A stretch of DNA of 64,000 nt from the NCBI RefSeq assembly GCF_004341625.1, contig NZ_SLZG01000005.1:186001-250000 (forward strand), written 5' to 3'. Positions 17,306 to 26,205 of this stretch are shown here, in pieces. This DNA comes from Rhizobium sp. BK376. GTDB lineage: Bacteria > Pseudomonadota > Alphaproteobacteria > Rhizobiales > Rhizobiaceae. A model generated the notes under the pieces. The model did no database searches. It was not told where the DNA came from and saw nothing but the letters and a program-made list of their open reading frames with translations. Position 1 is the stretch's first letter. Each line of letters begins with the position of its first letter. The position numbers and the translations under genes are program-made.

Positions 17306-18135
17306 GACGAAGAAGCGGCCTCGGCTCTCTGGCGATCGCGCTCTCGTCCATCGTGCTGGCCTTGGTCTGCCTGTTTCCCTTCGCCTGGATGGCGCTATCC
17401 TCGATCAAAACACTGCCCGAACTCTATACCGTGCCGCCGCACTGGCTGCCCTCGGTGCCGACGATCGGCAACTACGTCAACGTCATCTTCAACTCGAATA
17501 TTCCGCGCTATTTCCTGAACAGCGTCATCATCTCGGTCGGTTCGACAGGGCTCGCCCTGATCCTGGCGATCTTCGCCTCCTATGGCTTCGCCCGCTTCGA
17601 TTTCCGCGGCAAACGTCTGCTGCAGTCGCTTGTCCTGATCGGGCAATTGCTGCCGACCGCGGCGATCATCGTGCCGCTGTTCATCACGCTGCGCTATCTG
17701 CACCTGGTCAACACCTATTGGGGGCTGATCCTTGTCTACATGATCATCACCCTGCCGCTCAGCGTCTGGATGCTGACCAGCTATTTCAAGGCGCTTCCCG
17801 TCGAGCTTGAAGAAGCGGCGACGATCGACGGCGCCTCCCGGCTCGGCATTCTGTTCCGCATTACGCTGCCGTTGTCGACGCCGGGGCTCGTTGCCGTCAT
17901 CGTCTATGCCTTCGTCACGACCTGGAACGAATTCATCTTCGCGCTGTGTTTCGCGACGGACTCCTCGGTCAAGACATTGCCGATCGGGCTTGCCGAATTC
18001 TCGACCGAGTTCAACACCGACTGGGGCAGTGTCATGGCGGCATCGATGGTCATGACCGTCCCGATCGCCCTGCTTTTCCTCTTCTTCCAGAACCTCTTCG
18101 TCGGCGGCTTGACGGCCGGCGCAACCAAGGGATGA
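17302..18135 (+). CDS. ABC importer permease, MalG type (system 2)
   Basis: The 277-residue inner-membrane protein has about six hydrophobic segments and the EAA-loop ELEEAATIDGASRLGILFRITLP. It ends TAGATKG, typical of MalG-type permeases. It overlaps the preceding permease by 4 bp and the following reductase start by 3 bp. No ATPase gene follows, so the importer needs an ATPase encoded elsewhere, most simply that at 7839. Confidence 0.88.
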   Translation: MRRRSGLGSLAIALSSIVLALVCLFPFAWMALSSIKTLPELYTVPPHWLPSVPTIGNYVNVIFNSNIPRYFLNSVIISVGSTGLALILAIFASYGFARFDFRGKRLLQSLVLIGQLLPTAAIIVPLFITLRYLHLVNTYWGLILVYMIITLPLSVWMLTSYFKALPVELEEAATIDGASRLGILFRITLPLSTPGLVAVIVYAFVTTWNEFIFALCFATDSSVKTLPIGLAEFSTEFNTDWGSVMAASMVMTVPIALLFLFFQNLFVGGLTAGATKG

Positions 18136-18956
18136 CCGCGATGACGAGTGACAAATCCATTCCTCAGCTCGGCCTCGGCACTTATGGCCGCACCGGCAGC
18201 GAGGGCATCGCCGCCATGCTTGAGGCGATCGAGATCGGTTACCGCCATCTCGATACGGCGCAGACCTACAATACCGAGGCAAATGTCGGCGAGGTCATGC
18301 GCCGGTCCGGCCTGCCGAGACGTGATCTCTTCGTCACAACAAAGGTTGCGGACTACAATCTCGACAGGACAAAGTTCATGCCGTCGGTGAGAAAGAGCCT
18401 GGAGACGATCGGCGTCGATCAGGTGGACCTGCTGTTGATCCACTGGCCGTCCTTCGGCGGCGTGGTTCCGCTGGAAGAATATGTGACGGCTCTGGCCGAG
18501 GCGCAGCAGCAAGGTTACGCCCGCCTGATCGGCGTCTCCAATTTCCCGATCGCGCTTTTGGAAAAGACGCGAGCGCTGCTCGGCAACGATGCCATCGCCA
18601 CCAACCAGGTCGAAATCCACCCCTATCTGCAGGCGCCGAACCTGGGCGACTATGCCCGCAAGATAGGCTTGCAGCTTACCGCTTATCAGCCGCTCGCCAA
18701 AGGCGAGATCTCCGGCGACGTGACATTGGAGCGGATCGCCGCCGCCCACGATTGCCCGGTATCGGCCGCCGCACTCGCCTTTCTCATGGCCGAAGGCCAC
18801 ATCGTCATCCCGGCATCCGGCAGCCCAGCAAATCTGCGCGGCAATTTCAAAGGACTGGAGGTCCGGCTCAGCGATCAGGAAATGACCGACATCCGCCGGC
18901 TCGATCGCGGCTACCGGCGGATCAATCCGGACAAATCGCCCGCCTGGGATGATTGA
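18132..18956 (+). CDS. Aldo/keto reductase
   Basis: The product of about 274 residues belongs to the AKR superfamily of NADPH-dependent oxidoreductases. It has GYRHLDTAQTYNTEANVGEVM with the conserved Asp and Tyr, TTKVADYNL with the catalytic Lys, LLLIHWP with the catalytic His, and LIGVSNF. The ATG at 18132 overlaps the permease stop (TGA at 18133), and a second ATG at 18141 is also possible. Its place at the end of importer operon 2 suggests it oxidises or reduces the imported sugar or a keto intermediate. Confidence 0.88.
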   Translation: MTAMTSDKSIPQLGLGTYGRTGSEGIAAMLEAIEIGYRHLDTAQTYNTEANVGEVMRRSGLPRRDLFVTTKVADYNLDRTKFMPSVRKSLETIGVDQVDLLLIHWPSFGGVVPLEEYVTALAEAQQQGYARLIGVSNFPIALLEKTRALLGNDAIATNQVEIHPYLQAPNLGDYARKIGLQLTAYQPLAKGEISGDVTLERIAAAHDCPVSAAALAFLMAEGHIVIPASGSPANLRGNFKGLEVRLSDQEMTDIRRLDRGYRRINPDKSPAWDD

Positions 18957-19073
18957 TCTCCGGGGAGCCTCGATCTGCAGACACCCTCGCATCTTATGGG
19001 GAATTGTGCGTATCGATATTGACCGCACCGGCAATCCCAATGTTGAATGCCACCATCGTGCAAGGTGGGGTGT

Positions 19074-19367
19074 ATGATGGATTGGAATAGACTTCTGATG
19101 GAGCATGCAGACAGAGCCAGACGCGCTGTCCAACTGGTGCCTCGTATATTGTCTCACCCGGGCCTTTCTTTCGATCAGTGCACACGCCTGCTGACTGAGA
19201 TTGCCTCAATTCGCTCCAAGCTCGACATGATCCAGGCCAATATAGCGGCCGACGGAGCGCCATCGTCGTTTGCGCTCGTCACCGATCAGCTCGGCCACAT
19301 TTGGAACGAGTTGTCCGAGGCGGCGGCACGGCGTCTGAAGGATTTTGACGAGCTAATCGCGGCATAG
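19074..19367 (+). CDS. Small hypothetical helical protein
   Basis: I do not recognise this 97-residue product. It begins MMDWNRLLMEHADRARRAVQ, is mainly alpha-helical by composition and ends with LKDFDELIAA. An AAGGTGGGG stretch lies just upstream of two adjacent ATG codons (19074 and 19077), supporting translation. It has no signal peptide or membrane segment. It lies between the aldo/keto reductase and the uronate operon and belongs clearly to neither. Confidence 0.45.
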   Translation: MMDWNRLLMEHADRARRAVQLVPRILSHPGLSFDQCTRLLTEIASIRSKLDMIQANIAADGAPSSFALVTDQLGHIWNELSEAAARRLKDFDELIAA

Positions 19368-19710
19368 ACCCAGCGACACTACTATTCATAGCGTCCGTTG
19401 CCGCGAAACCGAAGCGGCGGAATCTTGGGCTCAGCACGTCCGAGCGGATACTCGTCATTCGCTCAGATACTGGCGATATGTCCGATCCCATCGGTGCGTC
19501 TTATTTGTTTTCTCAGCAAGTCGCCAAACCTCCCCGGCCGCTTTCGCGCGTACCGTCCGGTCGTTCACTTACGCCGGGCTTGAGCCAATCAACCCTTCAT
19601 ATCCAGTCACGGTGCGGAATTGCGCAATGGCGCAACTATCCGGCATATCGCCCTATCGCTTGACAGCAAAAACCAACTTGCTTACTAGTATACAAGAAGA
19701 GATGACGTTA
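19368..19710. other. Promoter and leader region of the uronate operon
   Basis: There is no convincing gene in this 343-bp stretch. Its right end carries the promoter and operator of the GntR gene. A perfect 8-bp palindrome TTGCGCAA lies near 19620. Confidence 0.5.
19660..19692 (+). promoter_or_regulatory. Promoter with GntR-type operator
   Basis: TTGACA at 19660-19665 is followed after 17 bp by TACTAG at 19683, overlapped by the dyad AGTATAC. FadR-group regulators often bind GTATAC-like sites, so autoregulation by the downstream regulator is plausible. Confidence 0.45.
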
Positions 19711-20436
19711 ATGCCCAAGATCACCGACATCACGCTGCAGAGATCCGGTCCGGCCGCCCGCGAGATTTATTCCGCGCTGCGCCACCGCATCATGCTGGCG
19801 GAGCTTATGCCGGGCACAGCAATCTCCGAGGTTCAGCTGTCCGAACAGCTGGGCGTCAGCCGCACACCGGTACGCGAAGTCTTCCGGCGGCTTGCCGATG
19901 AAGGCCTCCTGAGGATCGTGCCGCAGGTGGGGACATTCGTTGCCCCAATCCAGCTGCGCGCCGTCTATGACAGTCAGTTCGTTCGCGAGACGCTGGAATG
20001 CCGGACGATCGTTCTGGCGACCGCGAACATGAATGTCCGCGCGGCCGACGAACTGCAGGATCTTCTGACACTGCAGAAGCGCGCAATACGCGACAATGAC
20101 CTTGAGCGCTTCTTCGACGCCGACGACAGGATGCATACCTACCTGATCGGCCTTGGCGGCTATCCGGCGATCTGGGATCTCATCCAGGGCGTCAAGGCCC
20201 AGCTCGACCGCGTCCGTTATCTTTCGCTGGAAAGCGGCGACTGGCTCAACCGCATATTCGAGCAGCACGAAGTCATCGCAGCCCGCGTGATCGAGGCCGA
20301 TGCGGCCGGCGCCGAGGCCGCGATGCGTGAGCATCTGCAATCCGTCTTCCTGACCATCGAGCGCTTGGCCGTAAACAAGCCCGAGCTCTTTGAAGGCCAT
20401 CTCGGCCAACAGTCATCAGCCAAATCGACACCATAA
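19711..20436 (+). CDS. GntR-family (FadR/FCD) regulator of uronate genes
   Basis: The 241-residue regulator has an N-terminal winged helix (AREIYSALRHRIMLAELMPGTAISEVQLSEQLGVSRTPVREVFRRL) and a C-terminal all-helical FCD ligand domain with RETLECRTIV, DDRMH and a late HEVIAARVIEAD segment carrying metal-binding His residues. The start at 19711 has AAGAAGAG 9 nt upstream; ATG 19702 is an alternative. It is the first gene of a same-strand series leading to uxuA and uxuB, so it likely responds to an uronate intermediate. Confidence 0.85.
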   Translation: MPKITDITLQRSGPAAREIYSALRHRIMLAELMPGTAISEVQLSEQLGVSRTPVREVFRRLADEGLLRIVPQVGTFVAPIQLRAVYDSQFVRETLECRTIVLATANMNVRAADELQDLLTLQKRAIRDNDLERFFDADDRMHTYLIGLGGYPAIWDLIQGVKAQLDRVRYLSLESGDWLNRIFEQHEVIAARVIEADAAGAEAAMREHLQSVFLTIERLAVNKPELFEGHLGQQSSAKSTP

Positions 20437-20459
20437 CCTTTGAATTGGGAGGAAAAATC

Positions 20460-21296
20460 TTGTTTGGTTCGAAATTGATATCGGCACTGACACTCGCTGT
20501 GTCCATCGTTGGCTTCGGGACAGCGGCTTTCTCAGCCGATGTGCCGGCACCGGGCGCCAGCCCTCGCATCGATGCCATCAAGAAGTCTGGCGTTCTGCGT
20601 GTCGGCGTGCTCGCCAACACGCCCTGGCTCGTTGAGAACACGACCGGCTCCGGCGAGCCTTGGGAAGGCCCTGCATGGCTGCTTGCTCAGGAATATGCAA
20701 AGGAGCTGGGCGTGAAGCTCCAGCCAATTCCGGTCAGCCATGAAACGAAGGTCCCTGTCCTTGCCTCGAACCAGGTCGACCTCAGCATTACGCCGCTTGC
20801 CGAAACGCCGGAACGCATGAAGGTCGTCGATTTCGTCCTCTATTCGAAGACCAGCATCTGCATCTTCGGTCGCAAGGACAACAAGAAGCTCGCGGACGCG
20901 GCTTCGATCGATGCGATCAACAGCCCTGATGTCACCGTCGCCTATTTCATCGGCGGCGCGGAGGAAGACTGGGTGAAGGAGCGTTTCCCCAAGGCCAAGC
21001 TGCGCGGCGTCACCTCTTCGAGCGCGCCTGCGCCGATCGAGGAAATCATGGCCAAGCGCGCCGACGTCGCCCCGATCAACCGCATCCAGTGGGTGTTGCT
21101 GAACAAGAAGGTACCGGGCCTGGCCGCGCTGCCCAAGGAAAACAATTGCCAGGATTCGTCTGAAAAGGCAGCACCCGTCGGTCTTGCGATCGACAAGGGC
21201 CAGCCGGCCTTCCTTGACTGGCTGAACGCCGTCGAAAAGGAAATGCAGCCGAAGCTCACCGCCGACGAGGCGCGCATCGTCGACACGATGAAGTAA
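20460..21296 (+). CDS. ABC importer substrate-binding protein, family 3
   Basis: The 278-residue periplasmic protein has a signal peptide (SALTLAVSIVGFGTAAFSADV) followed by a family-3 binding fold: RIDAIKKSGVLRVGVLANTPW, VDLSITPLAETPERMKVVDF. The start is probably the TTG at 20460, because GGGAGGA lies 6 nt upstream; an in-frame TTG at 20445 falls before that ribosome site. Family 3 usually binds amino acids. Here it sits in a uronate catabolic operon, so an acidic sugar ligand is possible but unproven. Confidence 0.85.
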   Translation: MFGSKLISALTLAVSIVGFGTAAFSADVPAPGASPRIDAIKKSGVLRVGVLANTPWLVENTTGSGEPWEGPAWLLAQEYAKELGVKLQPIPVSHETKVPVLASNQVDLSITPLAETPERMKVVDFVLYSKTSICIFGRKDNKKLADAASIDAINSPDVTVAYFIGGAEEDWVKERFPKAKLRGVTSSSAPAPIEEIMAKRADVAPINRIQWVLLNKKVPGLAALPKENNCQDSSEKAAPVGLAIDKGQPAFLDWLNAVEKEMQPKLTADEARIVDTMK

Positions 21297-21304
21297 GGAC
21301 ACCC

Positions 21305-21332
21305 GCGTCCGCGATCCAAAGGTCGCGGACGC
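21305..21332. promoter_or_regulatory. Intercistronic stem-loop after the binding-protein gene
   Basis: GCGTCCGCGA-TCCAAAGG-TCGCGGACGC forms a perfect 10-bp stem just past the binding-protein stop. There is no T-tract, so an RNA-stabilising or partial-termination element that raises binding-protein levels over permease levels is more likely than a full terminator. Confidence 0.6.
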
Positions 21333-21390
21333 TTCCCCCACCTCCGCAAGCATGTTCCCGCGCCAAAGCGCGGGCACGGAGAACTGCGTC

Positions 21391-22056
21391 ATGGATTTCG
21401 ACTTCTCGGCCGTTTGGGACAGCCGGCTATATCTCCTGGGCGGGCTTGGCCTGACGATCGCGCTCAGCCTGCTGACCGTCGCATTGAGCCTCGTCTTCGG
21501 CACGTTGGTCGGGCTCGGCCGCATCTACGGCCCGCGCTGGCTCGCCACTCCGCTCGTCTTCTACATCGACTCGATGCGCGCCGTTCCGGTCCTCGTCGTG
21601 CTCGTCTGGATCTATTTTGCATTGCCGCTCGTCACCGGCTTGAACCTGCCGCCCTTCTGGGCCGCGCTGGTGTCGCTGACGTTCCATATCTCCGCCTATG
21701 TCGCCGAGATCGTCCGCGCCGGTATCGGCTCGGTCCGCCCCGGCCAGACACAGGCCGGCCTGGTGCTCGGCATGTCTCAGGCCGAGGTCGTCGCCAAGAT
21801 CATCCTGCCGCAGGCCTTCGTGCGCATGTTGCCGTCGATCGGCTCGATTATTTCGATCGCGATCAAGGACACGGCGATCGCCGCCGTCATCGCCGTTCCT
21901 GAATTGATGAAGCGCGCCGAAACGGTTTCCGGCCAGAGTTTTCGGCCGATGGAGGTCTTCACGGTCATCATGGTCGTCTATTTCCTGATCCTGTTCCCGA
22001 CGACCCGGCTGATCGACCACCTCTACCAGAAAGTTTCCTACAGGGGGCGCTCATGA
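21391..22056 (+). CDS. Polar amino acid-type ABC permease 1
   Basis: The 221-residue inner-membrane protein has the HisM/GlnP fold: GGLGLTIALSLLTVALSLVFGTLVGL, then DSMRAVPVLVVLVWIYFALP and the EAA-type loop GLVLGMSQAEVVAKIILPQA. The ATG at 21391 follows ACGGAGAA; upstream in-frame codons lie in the intercistronic stem region. It overlaps the second permease by 4 bp, and the two probably form a heterodimer. Confidence 0.87.
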   Translation: MDFDFSAVWDSRLYLLGGLGLTIALSLLTVALSLVFGTLVGLGRIYGPRWLATPLVFYIDSMRAVPVLVVLVWIYFALPLVTGLNLPPFWAALVSLTFHISAYVAEIVRAGIGSVRPGQTQAGLVLGMSQAEVVAKIILPQAFVRMLPSIGSIISIAIKDTAIAAVIAVPELMKRAETVSGQSFRPMEVFTVIMVVYFLILFPTTRLIDHLYQKVSYRGRS

Positions 22057-22712
22057 CTCTCGATTGGAGTGTCGTCTGGCAATATTCCGGTGCGCTGGCG
22101 CAAGGGACTTTGGTCACGGTCCTGCTGACGGTTCTGACCATGCTGATCGCCATCCCTGGCGGTGTCGTCCTGGCGCTGATGCGGTTGTCCGGAAACGTCA
22201 TCCTCCGCGGCTTGAGCGCGTGCTTCGTCGAATTCTTCAGAAATGTCCCGATCATTCTTCTGATCTATTGGACCTTCTACGTGCTGCCCGTCTTTACCGA
22301 CGTGACGATCTCGGCCTTCGCAACCGCCTTGCTTGCCCTAGCGCTCAACGTTTCGGCCTACAACGCCGAGACGTTCCGCGGCGGCATAAACTCCATCCGC
22401 AAGGGGCAGATGGAGGCGGCGCTCGCGCTTGGCATGAGCCATACCGAAGCAATGTTGAAGATCGTCCTGCCGCAGGCGGCCAGGCGAGTCCTGCCAGTGC
22501 TTGCCAGCACCTGGGTGTCTCTCTTCAAGGATACGTCGCTGGTGTCTGTCATCGCGGTCGGCGATCTCGCCCATACGGCGCTTGAAATACGCTCGCAGAC
22601 CTATCGCGTGCTGGAAGTACTGACCGCGATGGCGGCGATCTACTGGGTGCTCGGCTACCCGCAGGCAAAGCTGGTCGATGTCATCTACAGGAAATGGGGA
22701 GTGAAGGAATGA
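22053..22712 (+). CDS. Polar amino acid-type ABC permease 2
   Basis: The 219-residue product repeats the HisM/GlnP pattern ([64 protein letters not shown]). Its ATG overlaps the stop of permease 1 and its own stop overlaps the ATPase start, so the three membrane and ATPase genes are translationally coupled. Confidence 0.87.
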   Translation: MTLDWSVVWQYSGALAQGTLVTVLLTVLTMLIAIPGGVVLALMRLSGNVILRGLSACFVEFFRNVPIILLIYWTFYVLPVFTDVTISAFATALLALALNVSAYNAETFRGGINSIRKGQMEAALALGMSHTEAMLKIVLPQAARRVLPVLASTWVSLFKDTSLVSVIAVGDLAHTALEIRSQTYRVLEVLTAMAAIYWVLGYPQAKLVDVIYRKWGVKE

Positions 22713-23491
22713 CCTTGGCTACAGAACTTGAGAGCCGCAAGAACGCCGGCCAGACCCCGGTCGTGGAGTATCGCGCGATCCGCAAGCTCTACGGCGAATT
22801 CGTTGCGATCGGCTCCGTGACCGCGCGCGTCAACAAGGGGGAAGTCGTCTGCCTGATCGGCCCTTCGGGGTCGGGAAAATCGACGCTTCTGCGCACAACA
22901 AACGCTCTCGAAAGCATCAATGGCGGCGAGTTGTATTTCGACGGAAAGCCGCTTCCGACCGCCAAGGCCGACATACGCCGCGTGCGCCGGCGCATGGGAA
23001 TGGTCTTCCAGAATTTCGAACTCTTCCCTCACAAGACGGTTCTTCAAAACATCACCGTCGGCCCGCTAACCGTTCTCAAGATCTCCGAAGAGGAGGCACG
23101 CCGTCGCGCCGTCGCCCTCCTGGAAAAGGTCGGCCTGTCCGATAAGGCGGACAAATACCCCGCCAACCTGTCAGGTGGCCAGCAGCAGCGCGTCGCAATC
23201 GCCCGCGCGCTTGCCATGGAACCCGAGGTCATGCTTTTCGACGAACCGACCTCGGCGCTCGATCCCGAGACGATCGGCGAAGTGTTGAACGTGATGAAGC
23301 GGCTGGCCGAGGAAGGCATGACGATGATCGTCGTCACCCACGAGATGACCTTTGCCCGGCGCGTGGCCGACTGGGTTATCGTTTTCGACAAGGGCAGCAT
23401 CGTCGAACAGGGTCCACCGGCCCAGATATTCGATCACCCGCAGGCCGACCGGACGCGTGATTTCCTCAGCCACCTCGGCTGGAACGGCTAG
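22709..23491 (+). CDS. Polar amino acid-type ABC ATPase
   Basis: The 260-residue ATPase has Walker [13 protein letters not shown]-loop [12 protein letters not shown], signature LSGGQQQR, Walker [15 protein letters not shown] and H-loop VTHEM, all typical of the GlnQ/HisP group. The ATG at 22709 overlaps the permease stop and has GAAGGA upstream; the ATG at 22694 lies within the permease. It energises the importer formed by the preceding three genes. Confidence 0.9.
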   Translation: MTLATELESRKNAGQTPVVEYRAIRKLYGEFVAIGSVTARVNKGEVVCLIGPSGSGKSTLLRTTNALESINGGELYFDGKPLPTAKADIRRVRRRMGMVFQNFELFPHKTVLQNITVGPLTVLKISEEEARRRAVALLEKVGLSDKADKYPANLSGGQQQRVAIARALAMEPEVMLFDEPTSALDPETIGEVLNVMKRLAEEGMTMIVVTHEMTFARRVADWVIVFDKGSIVEQGPPAQIFDHPQADRTRDFLSHLGWNG

Positions 23492-23538
23492 CTGAAAGCA
23501 CCGGTCGCACAGGAATTTTGAGATTTGGAGATATTGGA

Positions 23539-24735
23539 ATGAGACATACGTGGCGATGGTTTGGACCTGTTGACAAGGTCAGTGTCAGAGACGCCGCGCA
23601 AGCCGGTGCGCAGGGCATCGTCAGCTCCCTGCATCACGTCCCGACTGGCACGGCCTGGCCCGAAGACGAGATCGCCAAGCGGCAGAAGGAAATCGAAGCC
23701 GGCGGGCTCACCTGGGAGATCGTCGAGAGCATTCCGATTTCCGAGGACATCAAGAGCGGCACCGGCGAGTTCAAGGCTCATATCGCTGCCTGGAAGGAAA
23801 CGCTACGTCGCCTGCAAAAGGCCGGCATCGAAACAGTCTGCTACAATTTCATGCCCGTGCTCGACTGGACCCGCACGGATCTGCGCTGGACGACACGTCA
23901 TGGCGCAAGGACGATGCGCTTCGACCTGGTCGATTTCGTCGCCTTCGATCTGCATGTCCTGAAACGGTCTGACGCTGCCCACGACTACGAGCCCGCCTTG
24001 GTGGAAAAGGCAACTGAGCGTTTCATGGCGATGAGCGATGACGAAAAGCTCGCCATTTCAAGGAATGTCGGGGCCGGTCTGCCTGGCTCGACCGATGTCT
24101 ACTCGCTCGAGGAACTTCGCGCGCATCTGAAGCGCTATGCCGGTGTGGACGCCGGAGCACTGCATGCCCGGCTCGTCAACTTCCTGTCGGAAACAGCGCC
24201 TGTTGCCGAAGAACTCGGAATGCGGCTTTGTGCCCATGGCGACGACCCACCGTGGCCGCTACTTGGGCTGCCACGCATTCTCTCCAAGCTGGAAGACTAC
24301 GAGGCCATGCTTTCGGCGGTCGATCTCAAGGCAAACGGCGTCACTTTCTGCACTGGCTCGCTCGGCGCCCGTTCGGCCAACGATTTGCCGTCGATGATCC
24401 GCAAACTCGCGCCACGCATCCACTTCCTTCATTTGCGCAACGTCCACCGCGAGGACGCAGGCACGCCATGCTCCTTCTTCGAGGACGAACACCTTGAAGG
24501 CGACACGGACATGGTGGCGGTCATCGCAGCCGTTCTCGAAGAAGAGAAGCGCCGCAAGGCGGAAGGCCGTGCTGATCATCAGATTCCGATGCGCCCGGAT
24601 CACGGCCAGGAAATTCTCGACGACCTGACCCGTGGCGCGCAGCCGGGCTATCCTGCCATCGGCCGTCTGAAGGGGCTAGCCGAGCTTCGCGGCATCGAAC
24701 GTGCCCTCACCCACTCATCCCACGGGATACAATAG
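23539..24735 (+). CDS. uxuA: Mannonate dehydratase
   Basis: The 398-residue protein aligns with UxuA throughout: MRHTWRWFGPVDKVSV at the start, GIVSSLHHVPTGTAWP, YNFMPVLDWTRTDL, LCAHGDDPPWPLLGLPRI, and the metal-site segments HLRNVHRE and MRPDHGQEILDD. The enzyme removes water from D-mannonate to give 2-keto-3-deoxygluconate in glucuronate breakdown. The ATG at 23539 matches the usual UxuA start. The gene follows the transporter ATPase by 47 bp and precedes the uxuB-like gene by 2 bp, in one operon. Confidence 0.93.
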   Translation: MRHTWRWFGPVDKVSVRDAAQAGAQGIVSSLHHVPTGTAWPEDEIAKRQKEIEAGGLTWEIVESIPISEDIKSGTGEFKAHIAAWKETLRRLQKAGIETVCYNFMPVLDWTRTDLRWTTRHGARTMRFDLVDFVAFDLHVLKRSDAAHDYEPALVEKATERFMAMSDDEKLAISRNVGAGLPGSTDVYSLEELRAHLKRYAGVDAGALHARLVNFLSETAPVAEELGMRLCAHGDDPPWPLLGLPRILSKLEDYEAMLSAVDLKANGVTFCTGSLGARSANDLPSMIRKLAPRIHFLHLRNVHREDAGTPCSFFEDEHLEGDTDMVAVIAAVLEEEKRRKAEGRADHQIPMRPDHGQEILDDLTRGAQPGYPAIGRLKGLAELRGIERALTHSSHGIQ

Positions 24736-24737
24736 CC

Positions 24738-26159
24738 TTGCAGAGACTTTCAAAACACGCCCTGCTTTCCGGCGCCATCAAGACATCCGCCCTGGACCAG
24801 GCCAGGATCAAGCCCGGCATCCTGCATATCGGGATCGGTGCCTTTCACCGCGCCCACCAGGCGATCTATACCGAAGACGCAATGGCAAAATCAGGCGGCG
24901 ATTGGGGCATCGTCGGGGTCAGCCTGCGTTCCCGCGAGATCGTCGACGACCTCGAAACCCAGGACATGCTCTATTCTGTCACGACGCGGGGGGCCGAGGG
25001 CGACAGCATCCGCATCGTCGGATCGATCATTAGCGCCCATGCGGCATCCGTCGATCCTCAAGCCGTCCTCGACCATCTCGCAGACCCCCGTATCCGCATC
25101 GTCAGCCTGACTGTGACCGAAAAGGCCTATGGGCTCGATGCCGCGAGCGGCGGTCTTGATCCCAATCATCCAGCCATAGCGCACGATCTCCAGTCGCCGG
25201 AAAGTCCCGTGGGGGCGATCGGCTATGTCGTCGAGGGCCTCGCTCGCCGCCGAAGTGCCGGAGAAAAGCCCTTCACGGTGCTCTGCTGCGACAACCTTCC
25301 GTCGAACGGCGATGTCGTGAAGCGGCTCGTTCTGGACATGGCGAGGACCCGCGATGCAGCTCTTGCGGAATGGATCGAGCAGGAGGGCGCCTTCCCCAAT
25401 ACGATGGTCGACCGGATCGTTCCGGCCGCAACGCAGGAAACCCGGGATCGCGCCGCAGCACTGCTCGGCGCGGAGGACCGGCTGGCGCTGGAATCGGAAG
25501 AGTTTACCCAGTGGGTGATCGAGGATCACTTCGTGTCGGGACGACCCGATTGGGAGTCAGCGGGCGCGCTCTTCGTCAAGGACGTTGCGCCCTATGAGAA
25601 GATGAAGCTGCGTCTTCTCAACGGCGCGCATTCCCTGATTGCCTATCTCGGCCAGTTGCACGGCCTCGACTATGTCCGAGACGTGATGGCCGTGCCGGCT
25701 CACGCCGCGCGGGTGCGCCGTCACATGGAGGCCGCGGCGAAAACCCTTGATCCCGTTCCCGGCATCGAGATCAGCGGCTATATCGAGCAATTGCTTACGC
25801 GTTTCGCAAGCCCTGCAATCGCCCATCGGACAGCGCAGATTGCGATGGACGGGACCCAGAAAATGCCGCAGCGCATCTTTGCGCCGACCGTGGACATGCT
25901 TTCGGCTGGCGGCGAGATTACAAGTTTCGCCTTTGTGACGGCCCTCTGGCTGACCTTCATCTTGCGGCAGGACAGTCTCAACGACCCCCGCGCGGCCGAG
26001 CTGCTCGCGGCAGCCCAGGGGGCTGGAAATAAAGGCGATCCGCTTTTGCCTTTCCTCGATCTGCCGGGTCTCTTTCCCGCTGTGTTGAAGGACAATCCGT
26101 TGTGGCAATCCGCCGTGCGCGACGAGATGACAGCCATTGCGACCGAGTTGAACCGCTAG
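24738..26159 (+). CDS. uxuB: Fructuronate reductase (mannitol dehydrogenase family)
   Basis: The 473-residue protein is a long-chain polyol dehydrogenase. It has an N-terminal nucleotide-binding region with GIGAFHRAHQAIYTEDAMA and GIVGVSLRSRE, then CCDNLPSNGD, PNTMVDRIVPA and the catalytic Lys region YEKMKLRLLNGAHSLIAYLG. Beside uxuA it most likely interconverts fructuronate and mannonate. The start is a TTG 2 bp after uxuA; no good ATG exists before the conserved region. Mannitol or tagaturonate specificity cannot be excluded. Confidence 0.86.
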   Translation: MQRLSKHALLSGAIKTSALDQARIKPGILHIGIGAFHRAHQAIYTEDAMAKSGGDWGIVGVSLRSREIVDDLETQDMLYSVTTRGAEGDSIRIVGSIISAHAASVDPQAVLDHLADPRIRIVSLTVTEKAYGLDAASGGLDPNHPAIAHDLQSPESPVGAIGYVVEGLARRRSAGEKPFTVLCCDNLPSNGDVVKRLVLDMARTRDAALAEWIEQEGAFPNTMVDRIVPAATQETRDRAAALLGAEDRLALESEEFTQWVIEDHFVSGRPDWESAGALFVKDVAPYEKMKLRLLNGAHSLIAYLGQLHGLDYVRDVMAVPAHAARVRRHMEAAAKTLDPVPGIEISGYIEQLLTRFASPAIAHRTAQIAMDGTQKMPQRIFAPTVDMLSAGGEITSFAFVTALWLTFILRQDSLNDPRAAELLAAAQGAGNKGDPLLPFLDLPGLFPAVLKDNPLWQSAVRDEMTAIATELNR

Positions 26160-26205
26160 TTCCCATAGAAGCGCGGCGCGATCAGCGGGCATGAGAGGAT
26201 TTTCC

